Shown here one piece after another: positions 1 through 7,074 of a stretch of 64,000 nucleotides of DNA. This DNA comes from Alkalicoccobacillus porphyridii (GTDB lineage: Bacteria; Bacillota; Bacilli; Bacillales; Bacillaceae_D). Under the pieces are notes generated by a model. The model worked only from the letters and a program-made list of their open reading frames with translations, was not told where the DNA came from and did not search any database. The position numbers and the translations under genes are program-made. The stretch covers positions 124,001 to 188,000 of the forward strand of contig NZ_VLXZ01000004.1 of assembly GCF_007293315.1 (NCBI RefSeq), read 5' to 3'. Position 1 is the first letter of the stretch. Each line of letters starts with the position of its first letter.

Positions 1-351
1 GCAGAACGTATTAAGTTAGGGAGGAGGCTAGCTTATTTATTGTTTCATCCTAGCGTCTACCCTTATGTATATACGTTTAGTCGCAGACATCCTCACACCG
101 GTTCACGAAATGACTATGCTACATTAACAAATTGGTCCCCTCAGGTAAATAGCTTTCCATTACGTTTGGTATATCCCCGCATTCATCATCCATATCAAAA
201 GAGAGCAGACTGGTATTCTCATCACACAAAAATCGAACAATATTTCGCTCCTATAAAAGAATGGACACCTGTCGCCCGAGACCACTGGATCCAACAAAAG
301 TGGGTCGCAATCTACGCCGCGTATAAGTGTAAGCAATTGCTTAATCCATAA
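1..351 (+). CDS. C-terminal part of a probable YppC-family (DUF2515) protein, cut by the window edge
   Basis: The frame is open from base 1, so the start lies outside the window; about 116 C-terminal residues are visible. The fragment is basic and aromatic-rich, with a 'RHPHTGSRNDY' stretch and no obvious membrane segment. I cannot name it from sequence alone. In B. subtilis yppC, yppE and sspM are neighbours, and here sspM and yppE follow, so YppC (DUF2515, unknown function) is the best guess by synteny. The apparent TTG start at 40 is just an internal codon. A repeat element begins about 30 bp after the stop. Confidence 0.5.
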   Translation, partial: AERIKLGRRLAYLLFHPSVYPYVYTFSRRHPHTGSRNDYATLTNWSPQVNSFPLRLVYPRIHHPYQKRADWYSHHTKIEQYFAPIKEWTPVARDHWIQQKWVAIYAAYKCKQLLNP

Positions 352-380
352 AATTATAAACTTGATGCCCGCCTCTCACC

Positions 381-755
381 AAGCGGACGAAAATGGAGGG
401 CCGACACCTGCGGGATGAAGAGGAGGCCACTGTAAAAGTCATCTATAAATGAGTTCATGCACCGCTACAGGAGAAACCTACGCTTTCCACGGGAACGGCC
501 TCAGCCCTTGAAGTGGAAGTGTGCCACTTCAATGTCTGTCTGCCGCGTTCTGTTCCGTAGGAGTCTACAGGTACTCCTTCCGCTAACGTTATAACTTAAA
601 CAATTGTAGAACATTTGCAGTCTTATAAAGATCGTTTTTCAGTGACCTCGATGAAGAGGTTCATTGAGATAAATCGATGTAGTCGAGTTAGCGCAGGTAC
701 CTCCCCGCGGTAAGCGTGCCCCCATTTTCGGGAGCGGCAGCCGAAGAGACAACAC
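381..755 (+). repeat. Composite intergenic repeat, copy 1 (outer palindromic element carrying an inner element)
   Basis: The outer element starts with AGCGGACGAAAATGGAGGGC and ends with GCCCCCATTTTCGGGAGCGG. These ends are imperfect inverted repeats sharing the core CGAAAATGG(A/G)GGGC. Further copies lie at 6832-6963 (empty), 41579-41895 (left-truncated) and 59078-59458, with a left-arm remnant at 23663-23710. There is no coding capacity. It lies between the yppC-like gene and the convergent sspM. Confidence 0.85.
424..649 (+). mobile_element. MITE-like inner element inside repeat copy 1
   Basis: A 226-bp segment is flanked by perfect 10-bp direct repeats GATGAAGAGG (414-423 and 650-659). 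Its ends are imperfect inverted repeats (AGGCCACTGTAAAAG against AGGTCACTGAAAAAC). The empty copy at 6.9 kb has a single GATGAAAAGG at this point. The body is a long imperfect hairpin with apical stem TTGAAGTGG/CCACTTCAA at 508-532. It encodes no protein, so any transposase would act in trans. Similar hairpin-rich sequences with 'GACTCCT-GGAACAG' motifs are, from memory, common between genes in Bacillaceae. Confidence 0.75.
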
Positions 756-778
756 ATGATCCGTCCACCATTTACAAT

Positions 779-808
779 AAAAAAGCTGAACAATTGAGTG
801 TTCAGCTT
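779..808 (-). terminator. Intrinsic terminator of sspM
   Basis: On the minus strand AAGCTGAACA...TGTTCAGCTT is followed by TTTTTT. Nearly the same stem terminates two other minus-strand genes next to repeat copies (7002-7037 and 41985-42034). Confidence 0.85.
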
Positions 809-835
809 GTAGGTAAGAGAGACTTTTACTATTAA

Positions 836-949
836 TTATTCAGCAGGCTTATTTGGCCCACCTAGCTTTTTATCTGTAATCGAAGTGGGATTTACATTTT
901 TGTCTGTCTTTTTGTTTTCTTTATCAGAGCGGTTGCGATTTTCCTTCAA
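836..949 (-). CDS. sspM: Small acid-soluble spore protein, SspM type
   Basis: A 37-aa, highly hydrophilic Lys/Asn-rich peptide that ends KKLGGPNKPAE. This matches the C-terminal signature of B. subtilis SspM (KKLGGPNRP...), a minor SASP made in the forespore and packaged in the spore core; its precise function is unknown. The start is TTG at 949, chosen because a strong GGAGGG ribosome site sits 7 nt upstream; no ATG is available in frame. The gene is monocistronic on the minus strand with its own terminator. In B. subtilis sspM also lies close to the yppC-yppG genes, which supports the call. Confidence 0.8.
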   Translation of the reverse strand: MKENRNRSDKENKKTDKNVNPTSITDKKLGGPNKPAE

Positions 950-1160
950 TTAAAAACCCTCCTCTCTTGTGTATTTTTCTTAGCGTGCGCAAAAAGCGAT
1001 GAAGTATGTAGAAAGTCGAATGATTGAAAAACCATACTTTGTTTGCCGAATAGGAACTAGTTTTGTCAGGTGTGCAGGGACTTGTTAGGTACATGCAGAA
1101 TTTGGGGCATAGGAGCTGGACTACGCCAGCCATTTGAATGCTTAAAAAGGAGGAAGGCAG

Positions 1161-1697
1161 ATGGACGGTACATTAAAAACGAAGGATATTTCGGATCAAC
1201 TTGGGGTTAATCCAACCACTGTTCAAAGGTGGACAAAGTATTTTGACATTGAATGTAGACAAAACGAGCTAGGACACCACGTATACTCAAAAGAGCAAGC
1301 AAGATTATTCATGTTTATTAGTCAGCAATTAAAGTCGGGAAAAAAAATGAAAGAAATTGAGCTTAGTCAGTTGGAGAAATTAAATCAGCCTCTGCCCAAA
1401 CAGACTCCGGCAATATCAACAAATGAGTATGAACAAAAACTTCATGAAATGATGGATCACCTGAAGGAAATTGATGTGAAATTAGCACAAAAAGCCGACG
1501 AGGTTGTAAGCTACCAGTTATTAAAGCACCGTGCAGAAATAGATGACATGACTACTTTATTAAAAAGACTTGAAAATCGTTTAATAAGAATGGAAGCTCA
1601 GCAACATGAGCACCAGGAGGATAATGAACTACCTATTGCTTCGGGTGGCGGCGGTCGAAAAAAGTGGAAAACGTTTTTGCATATGTTTACCTTTTAA
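1161..1697 (+). CDS. racA: RacA, chromosome-anchoring protein of sporulation
   Basis: 178 aa, close to the ~184 aa of B. subtilis RacA. An N-terminal MerR-type helix-turn-helix (residues ~5-45, LGVNPTTVQRW and NELGHHVYS) is followed by a charged coiled coil (~65-155) and a short basic, aromatic tail after a GGGG hinge (RKKWKTFLHMFTF). In the family the HTH binds origin-proximal GC-rich sites and the tail contacts DivIVA at the pole, stretching the chromosome into the axial filament at asymmetric division. A clear AAGGAGGAAGG ribosome site precedes the ATG. yppE follows by 42 bp, possibly co-transcribed. B. subtilis racA sits elsewhere (ywkC), so the location differs. Confidence 0.82.
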   Translation: MDGTLKTKDISDQLGVNPTTVQRWTKYFDIECRQNELGHHVYSKEQARLFMFISQQLKSGKKMKEIELSQLEKLNQPLPKQTPAISTNEYEQKLHEMMDHLKEIDVKLAQKADEVVSYQLLKHRAEIDDMTTLLKRLENRLIRMEAQQHEHQEDNELPIASGGGGRKKWKTFLHMFTF

Positions 1698-1739
1698 GTA
1701 AGCGATCGCTCTGGTACACTGAGAGCTGGAGGGATTATT

Positions 1740-2138
1740 ATGAAACCGGAACAGTATACGCAGCTTAGGGCGCATACAACACGTTTACTAGAGCTGAACC
1801 AATATGCAGAAAATATATATTTAAATGAGACAAGAACAGATGGCTACGAGGTCGATTTTTTTGGAATGGTGAAGCCATTTGCAGACGAGATTAAAGAGCG
1901 TTCTGAAGAATGGTTGCCCTTAGCTAATGAATTAGTTGAAGCCAAACTTCCTAAAGACCTTCATCTTAATCAATTAACTCAGACGGTGGATAATCTTGAA
2001 GTGGTCGCTATAAAGTCTTTTTATCCTGAAACGGGGCTAAAAAAACAAATCGAAACCTTTAAAGCAGTTGCGTATGTCTTAAAGCAAGTAAGTGATGTGT
2101 TAGATGAAGATATCATACAAAAAACGGAACGATCCTAA
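1740..2138 (+). CDS. yppE: YppE family protein (DUF1798)
   Basis: 132-aa soluble, probably all-helical protein with a YDFF-like motif near residue 40 (YEVDFFGMVKPF), a hallmark of the DUF1798/YppE family. A B. subtilis member has a known fold but no assigned function. GGAGGG lies just upstream of the ATG. The stop codon lies inside the hairpin of the downstream terminator. Its proximity to sspM and a probable yppC matches the ypp cluster of B. subtilis. Confidence 0.75.
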   Translation: MKPEQYTQLRAHTTRLLELNQYAENIYLNETRTDGYEVDFFGMVKPFADEIKERSEEWLPLANELVEAKLPKDLHLNQLTQTVDNLEVVAIKSFYPETGLKKQIETFKAVAYVLKQVSDVLDEDIIQKTERS

Positions 2139-2160
2139 TAAGGTATCGTCCCGTTTTTGT
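2119..2160. terminator. Bidirectional terminator between yppE and the convergent small membrane gene
   Basis: ACGGAACGAT...ATCGTCCCGT stem flanked by A-runs on the left and T-runs on the right, so it can work for both converging transcripts. The yppE stop codon is within the loop region. Confidence 0.75.
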
Positions 2161-2163
2161 GTA

Positions 2164-2355
2164 TTAATTATTATCTCTAACAGCGTAAAAAGTCATAAGT
2201 GCAAGTGTTGCAAAAGAAAAAATAGCTAATACCGTCGCAAACAAGCCCATAGGCTCTGATTCTGCGGCAGTTTCAGATGCTGCTTGAACCGCTTTCAACG
2301 GCACTGTTGTTAAAAGCATTACAGCAATTGCTAAAAGGCTTGTCTTCATCCACAT
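2164..2355 (-). CDS. Small membrane protein of unknown function
   Basis: 63 aa if translated from the ATG at 2355, preceded by GGAGGGG 6-7 nt upstream; a longer frame from 2382 lacks a good ribosome site. The N-terminus (MKTSLLAIAVMLLTTVPLKAVQA) looks like a signal sequence with a possible cleavage after AQA-type residues, and a second hydrophobic segment spans ~residues 36-56, ending in a polar RDNN tail. It may be an exported single-span membrane peptide. I do not recognise the family. Confidence 0.6.
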   Translation of the reverse strand: MWMKTSLLAIAVMLLTTVPLKAVQAASETAAESEPMGLFATVLAIFSFATLALMTFYAVRDNN

Positions 2356-2577
2356 GCCATACCCCTCCGTTTCGTCTTTCATGTATCAGTATAAAAAACT
2401 ATGCGAGGATAATCAAACGAAAATTGAGTAATTTTTCATTTGAGGATAAATCTCTCTCTCGTTTGCTTACCAAACCTATGTCAATATGTTAAACTAATGA
2501 TATTTACATGTGTTGAAAATAAGACAAGTCACTGTCAGTAATCGTTACGGGCAAGAAGACCGAAAGGATTTAGTAGA

Positions 2578-3825
2578 ATGAGCACCGTTCATCTTGAAGA
2601 CATTATGATTGCACATCAGCGAATTAAAGATGTTGTAACACATACTCCCCTGCAGTTGGATCAGGTTTTATCTGAGCGGTATGAATGCAATGTGTATCTA
2701 AAACGAGAAGACCTTCAAGTCGTACGCTCCTTCAAAATCAGAGGAGCCTTTTATCAAATTTCCAGCCTTTCACAAGAAGAGTTAAGTAAAGGTGTGGTAT
2801 GCGCAAGCGCAGGTAATCATGCGCAGGGAGTGGCGTACTCCTGTCAAGCCCTTAAGATCAAAGGAAAGATCTTTATGCCAACAACCACGCCGCGCCAAAA
2901 AGTAGATCAAGTTAACTTCTTTGGACGTGAATTTGTTGAGGTTATCTTGGTTGGCGATACATTTGACGATTCGTATAATGAGGCCATGGTTTATTGTCAG
3001 GACCACGATATGGCTTTTATTCATCCATTTAATCAAGAGAAGATCATAGCAGGCCAAGGAACTGTAGGCATGGAGATTCTTAATGACACAGACACGCCAA
3101 TCGATTACATCTTTTCTTCCATTGGTGGGGGCGGATTAATTAGTGGAATTAGTACATACATAAAAAGCGTAAGTCCTAGCACAAAGATGATTGGCTGTGA
3201 ACCTTTGGGAGCAGCGTCCATGAAGGAGTCGCTTAAGGCTGGAGAAGTGGTTGAGCTTGAGCACATTGATAAATTTGTAGACGGGGCAGCGGTCAAACGA
3301 GTGGGAGATCTGGCATTTGAAATTTGCAGTGAGACGCTTGATGACATTATTTTGGTTCCTGAAGGCAAGATTTGTACAACCATTCTTGAGCTATACAATC
3401 AAAATGCGATCGTGGCAGAACCTGCAGGGGCAATGCCAATAGCTGCGCTGGACTTTTACCGAGATCAAATTAAAGGTAAAACGGTAGTGTGTGTAGTCAG
3501 TGGGGGAAATAATGATATTGGAAGGATGGAAGAGATGCGCGAACGCTCATTAATCTATGAAGGGCTTCAGCACTATTTCATGATTCAATTCCCTCAGCGT
3601 GCCGGGGCACTAAGAGAGTTTATTCAAGAGGTACTTGGGCCAGAGGATGATATCACTCGATTTGAATATACAAAAAAGAACAACCGCTCAAATGGACCTG
3701 TACTGATAGGAATTGAATTAGCCTACAATAAGGATTATGGAAGACTAATCGATAAACTTAAAGAAAAGAATTATGAATATCAAGAGATTAATAAGGATGA
3801 GCATTTATTTCACTTGTTAATTTAA
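2578..3825 (+). CDS. ilvA: Threonine dehydratase (biosynthetic), IlvA
   Basis: PLP enzyme that deaminates threonine to 2-oxobutanoate, the first committed step to isoleucine. The PLP lysine is K53 in SFKIRGAF, and the phosphate-binding glycine loop SIGGGGL lies near residue 182. The C-terminal ~80 residues carry one ACT-like regulatory domain, as in the shorter Bacillus form (415 aa here, ~420 in B. subtilis), rather than the two of E. coli IlvA. GAAAGGA precedes the ATG. I see no T-box leader in the short upstream region, so no attenuation by tRNA-Ile is apparent. It stands alone, away from other ilv/leu genes. Confidence 0.93.
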   Translation: MSTVHLEDIMIAHQRIKDVVTHTPLQLDQVLSERYECNVYLKREDLQVVRSFKIRGAFYQISSLSQEELSKGVVCASAGNHAQGVAYSCQALKIKGKIFMPTTTPRQKVDQVNFFGREFVEVILVGDTFDDSYNEAMVYCQDHDMAFIHPFNQEKIIAGQGTVGMEILNDTDTPIDYIFSSIGGGGLISGISTYIKSVSPSTKMIGCEPLGAASMKESLKAGEVVELEHIDKFVDGAAVKRVGDLAFEICSETLDDIILVPEGKICTTILELYNQNAIVAEPAGAMPIAALDFYRDQIKGKTVVCVVSGGNNDIGRMEEMRERSLIYEGLQHYFMIQFPQRAGALREFIQEVLGPEDDITRFEYTKKNNRSNGPVLIGIELAYNKDYGRLIDKLKEKNYEYQEINKDEHLFHLLI

Positions 3826-3847
3826 GCAAATAGTTCGAACGAATGAG

Positions 3848-3882
3848 ATCGGTGCAGATTGTTAACGGCACCGGTCTTTTTC
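3848..3882 (+). terminator. Terminator of ilvA
   Basis: GATCGGTGC...GCACCGGTC hairpin followed by TTTTT, beginning about 23 bp after the ilvA stop. Confidence 0.85.
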
Positions 3883-3964
3883 ATCCAACTAGCCCTATGA
3901 TTTTGGCTGAGGTGCGCTACATGATATACTTGTAGCAAAGCGATATAGAAAGGATTGGATCAGG

Positions 3965-4492
3965 TTGCGTTTACAGGATAAAAAGATATTGGCCGTTGTA
4001 GATGAGGAATTTGAAGATTTGGAGCTTTGGTATCCGATTCTGCGTTTACAGGAAGAAGGAGCCACTGTGGATTTAGTTGGTGATAAAGCCAATCATACGT
4101 ATGTGGGTAAATATGGAGTACCAGCAACGTCCGTTTATTCGTACGATGACATCGAATCGGATCAATATGATGCCGTTTTAGTACCTGGAGGATGGGCACC
4201 AGATAAGCTTAGGCGTTATTCAAAGCTTCTTAGTATTATAAAGGAGATGGACAGGGATCAAAAACCAATCGGTCAAATCTGTCACGCGGGCTGGGTCTTG
4301 ATTTCTGCTGGGATCCTAAAAGGAAGAACTGTAACAAGTACACCGGGGATTCGGGACGATATGGAGAATGCTGGCGCCACGTGGTTAGATGAGGCTGTTA
4401 TTGTAGATGGGCACATTGTCTCTAGTCGACGTCCACCTGATTTGCCGCCGTACGCTAAACAATTCGCTGATTTATTAGCGAATGAAAAATGA
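3965..4492 (+). CDS. DJ-1/PfpI family protein (YraA/general stress protein 18 type)
   Basis: 175 aa, full length for a single-domain PfpI-type protein. The nucleophile-elbow Cys-His pair is C106-H107 in GQICHAGW, and the conserved acidic residue near the N-terminus is in VDEEFEDLEL. Family members act as protein/nucleotide deglycases, chaperones or proteases, and assignments are disputed. The start is TTG at 3965 with AGAAAGGA upstream; no in-frame ATG is nearby. rnz starts 21 bp downstream, so it may lead the following redox cluster. Confidence 0.85.
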   Translation: MRLQDKKILAVVDEEFEDLELWYPILRLQEEGATVDLVGDKANHTYVGKYGVPATSVYSYDDIESDQYDAVLVPGGWAPDKLRRYSKLLSIIKEMDRDQKPIGQICHAGWVLISAGILKGRTVTSTPGIRDDMENAGATWLDEAVIVDGHIVSSRRPPDLPPYAKQFADLLANEK

Positions 4493-4513
4493 ATTAGTAA
4501 TGGAGAGGCTTGT

Positions 4514-5440
4514 ATGGAATTTCATTTTCTTGGCACCGGTGCAGGTGTTCCGTCACTGACACGTAATGTCAGTAGTTTAGCTGTACGCTTCTTGCAACAA
4601 AAAGGTGCTCAGTGGCTTTTTGATTGTGGTGAAGCCACACAGCATCAACTGATGAGGTCTGCAATATCTCCCTCTCGAATTGACCGGGTTTTTATAACCC
4701 ATTTACATGGGGATCATATCTACGGTTTACCTGGCTTTTTAGGCACAAGATCGTTTCAAGGAGCAGTCACTCCAATCACAATTTATGGACCACCAGGGTT
4801 GGAAGCCTTTATTCAAGCTTCCTTAAATGTTTCAGCGACATACTTGCGTTATGAGCTTATTATTGTAGAGGTGGAGCATGGGTTAATCATTGATACAGAC
4901 TTTGCAGAGGTCTCAGTTCTTGCTTTACAGCATACATTAGATAGTTTTGCCTTTAGGATAAAAGAGAAGCCGAAACCGGGCATACTTGATGTAGAGAAAT
5001 TAAGAAGCCTAAATGTAGAACCCGGACCCGTGTATCAAAAATTAAAGCAAGGGGAATCTGTGGAGTTGGCTGACGGACGAATTCTTCATGGTCAGGAATT
5101 CCTCGGGCCTGAAAAGCCTGGCAGAGTCGTTGTTATAGCTGGTGACTCAAAGCCAGTTATTGAATTAATTGCTTTCGCTGAATCTGCAGATCTGCTCATA
5201 CATGAAGCTACGTTCCGGTCGGGTAGAGAAGTGGATGCGCATGAATTTGGACATTCCACTATTGCTGATGCAGCCTCCATTGCCAAAGCCGCTAATGTTA
5301 AGCAGCTCATTCTGACTCATATCAGCTCTAGATATGTGATGGAGGAAGAGGAACTGAAGCAAGAAGCGGCAGAAGCCTATGAGGGGACTATGGTAGCGAA
5401 TGACTTACTGGTCTATACACTTCAGGCAAAAGAAAGGTAA
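4514..5440 (+). CDS. rnz: Ribonuclease Z (tRNA 3' endonuclease)
   Basis: 308 aa, the size of the short bacterial RNase Z (B. subtilis 307 aa). The metallo-beta-lactamase zinc motif HLHGDHIYGLPG supplies H63, H65, D67 and H68. A second His-rich motif GHSTIADAA and ITHISSRY complete the metal site. It trims 3' trailers from tRNA precursors lacking an encoded CCA. The ATG follows AATGGAGAGG. It heads a tight run with three thioredoxin-fold genes. Confidence 0.95.
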   Translation: MEFHFLGTGAGVPSLTRNVSSLAVRFLQQKGAQWLFDCGEATQHQLMRSAISPSRIDRVFITHLHGDHIYGLPGFLGTRSFQGAVTPITIYGPPGLEAFIQASLNVSATYLRYELIIVEVEHGLIIDTDFAEVSVLALQHTLDSFAFRIKEKPKPGILDVEKLRSLNVEPGPVYQKLKQGESVELADGRILHGQEFLGPEKPGRVVVIAGDSKPVIELIAFAESADLLIHEATFRSGREVDAHEFGHSTIADAASIAKAANVKQLILTHISSRYVMEEEELKQEAAEAYEGTMVANDLLVYTLQAKER

Positions 5441-5455
5441 GGCAGGGGAAGTAAT

Positions 5456-5803
5456 ATGATAGAGCTCACAGCAGGACAGATAGAACATCGTTTGCAGGAA
5501 AAGCAAGAGCTGTTTATTTTATTTGTCTATACGCCACTATGTGGAACGTGTAAACGAGCGGCCTCGATGCTTGAAATATTGGAGCAAACATATGATCAAC
5601 TTGAGCTTGGGCAATTAAATATTAACCACTACCCACAATTTGCCCAGAAGTGGCATATTCAAAGTGTGCCATGCTTGCTCGTTTTTCAAAAGGGACTCGG
5701 TACGAAGAGGGTCTATGCCTTTCATTCGATCCCAGCTCTTTATTCATTGCTTGAACCTTACGTAAAAAGAGATAAACATGTTTTGACTATTAAAGGAGAG
5801 TGA
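5456..5803 (+). CDS. Thioredoxin-like protein, YusE type
   Basis: 115-aa thioredoxin fold with CxxC motif CGTC (C29, C32) after the strand LFILFVYTP, and the conserved cis-Pro loop in IQSVPCLLV. CGTC resembles B. subtilis YusE rather than classical CGPC thioredoxin. Cytosolic, with no signal sequence. GGGGAAG precedes the ATG; brxA begins 8 bp after its stop, so the two are almost certainly co-transcribed. Substrate unknown. Confidence 0.75.
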   Translation: MIELTAGQIEHRLQEKQELFILFVYTPLCGTCKRAASMLEILEQTYDQLELGQLNINHYPQFAQKWHIQSVPCLLVFQKGLGTKRVYAFHSIPALYSLLEPYVKRDKHVLTIKGE

Positions 5804-5810
5804 ATTTTTT

Positions 5811-6251
5811 ATGTCTATGCATTATGACGAATATATGAAACAAGTGGTTCTTCCAATGCGTTCAGAGCTTACTGATGCAGGGTTTAAAGAGCTATTAACC
5901 GCAGATCAAGTGGATGAGTATATGAATGAAGCAGAGGGTACAACTCTTGTTGTGATTAACTCTGTGTGTGGTTGTGCAGCGGGACTAGCAAGACCATCTG
6001 CTGTTACCTCCCTTTTACATGATCATACACCGGACCACCTGGTAACAGTTTTTGCCGGTCAGGATAAGGAAGCGACAGCTCAGCTACGCTCTTATTTGCC
6101 AGATGTTCCACCATCATCACCTTCCATGGCTCTATTTAAAGGGAACAAGCCAGTACATTTCATCCCGCGTGAGAGCATTGAAGGACAAGAGCCTGAAACA
6201 ATTATTCGCGATTTGGCACTTGCCTATAACAATTACTGCCAAAAATCATGA
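5811..6251 (+). CDS. brxA: Bacilliredoxin BrxA (YphP/YqiW family)
   Basis: 146 aa with the diagnostic CGC motif (C53-G-C55) in NSVCGCAAGLARP. Bacilliredoxins remove bacillithiol from S-bacillithiolated proteins after oxidative stress. The opening MSMHYDEYMKQVVLPMR closely follows B. subtilis BrxA (YphP) more than BrxB. A GGAGAGTG site lies upstream. Its stop overlaps the next start (ATGA), tying it translationally to the TlpA-like gene. Confidence 0.92.
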   Translation: MSMHYDEYMKQVVLPMRSELTDAGFKELLTADQVDEYMNEAEGTTLVVINSVCGCAAGLARPSAVTSLLHDHTPDHLVTVFAGQDKEATAQLRSYLPDVPPSSPSMALFKGNKPVHFIPRESIEGQEPETIIRDLALAYNNYCQKS

Positions 6252-6667
6252 GTAAAGCACCAACATTCACCTTAATACACACGCAAACAAAGGCAAACTG
6301 GTCCTTAGATCAGTTTGCTGGGAAGGCAGTCATGCTGACCTTTTGGACAAGCTGGTGCCCTGATTCAAGAGTGGACCTTTCTTATAAACAGCGATTGTTT
6401 CAAGTCATGGATCAAACAAAGCTGCATATGCTGATGATCAATGTGACGGCTAGAGAACGCATTGAACATATCGAAGCGTTTGTGAAGGATCAAGGATACA
6501 GCTTTCCAGTGCTACAAGATGACGGCAGAACGGTATATGATGCTTACGGATGCAAAGGAGTTCCGACAACTGTCTTGTTAGATCGGGATCACCAAATCAT
6601 AGCAACATATGGAGACCAGGCTAGCTTTCAAGAAATTACTACTGGACTTGCACCTCTAATCACATAA
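6248..6667 (+). CDS. TlpA/AhpC-TSA-type thioredoxin-fold protein with a CPDS active site
   Basis: 139 aa, cytoplasmic (no signal peptide), with TlpA/ResA-like layout: TFWTSWCPDS, then a cis-Pro loop at GVPTTVLLD. The expected WCxxC is W-C37-P-D-S40, so the resolving cysteine is serine. A one-cysteine protein of this kind cannot do ordinary dithiol exchange; monothiol chemistry with bacillithiol or with BrxA would be an inference. The start overlaps the brxA stop by 4 nt. Confidence 0.75.
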   Translation: MSKAPTFTLIHTQTKANWSLDQFAGKAVMLTFWTSWCPDSRVDLSYKQRLFQVMDQTKLHMLMINVTARERIEHIEAFVKDQGYSFPVLQDDGRTVYDAYGCKGVPTTVLLDRDHQIIATYGDQASFQEITTGLAPLIT

Positions 6668-6831
6668 AACAAACAAAGCGTGGTTAAGACAGAAGTATTT
6701 CTTTCAGGTAAAAAGATGAACAATGCAGCTATAGTAGAATAGTCTGCTTTCATACGGTATGGAATATATGTGATGTTTCCCGAGAGTAATTCCTCATATC
6801 TGTGTATAAAACTCGATATCTGCCACTTATT

Positions 6832-6963
6832 AAGCGGACGAAAATGGAGGGCCGACACCTGTGGGATGAAAAGGTTCAATGAGTTAACGCGACTAAGTCG
6901 AGTTAGCTCATTACCTTGCCTCTGGTAAGCGCCCCCATTTTCGAGAGCGGCAGCCAAAGAACC
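6832..6963 (+). repeat. Composite repeat, copy 2: empty outer element
   Basis: Carries both palindromic ends (AAGCGGACGAAAATGGAGGG and CCCCCATTTTCGAGAGCGGC) but no inner insert. The insertion point is a single GATGAAAAGG at 6865-6874. It lies in the 407-bp gap between the TlpA-like gene and the convergent phosphoesterase; the rest of that gap (6668-6831) shows nothing I can name. Confidence 0.82.
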
Positions 6964-7001
6964 CATATTCAGTTACTCTCCAAAGTTTCCTTTTATACAA
7001 T

Positions 7002-7037
7002 AAAAAGCTGAACAATCCAATGTTGTTCAGCTTTTCT
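7002..7037 (-). terminator. Terminator of the phosphoesterase gene
   Basis: Minus strand GCTGAACAA...TTGTTCAGC then TTTTTATT. It lies about 40 bp beyond the right end of repeat copy 2 and shares its stem and flank with the sspM terminator. Confidence 0.85.
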
Positions 7038-7074
7038 ATAGTTATAATACTTCTATCCCAGCTTAACTTTGTCT

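Noticed and set aside
924-1133. 69-codon minus-strand frame overlapping the sspM start
   Set aside because: No homology or ribosome site; overlaps sspM in another frame.
2500-2577. T-box or leucine/isoleucine leader before ilvA
   Set aside because: The space is too short and no AGGGTGG-type T-box sequence is present.
6628-6966. 112-codon minus-strand frame across repeat copy 2
   Set aside because: Covers the palindromic repeat and the TlpA-like gene end, no ribosome site.
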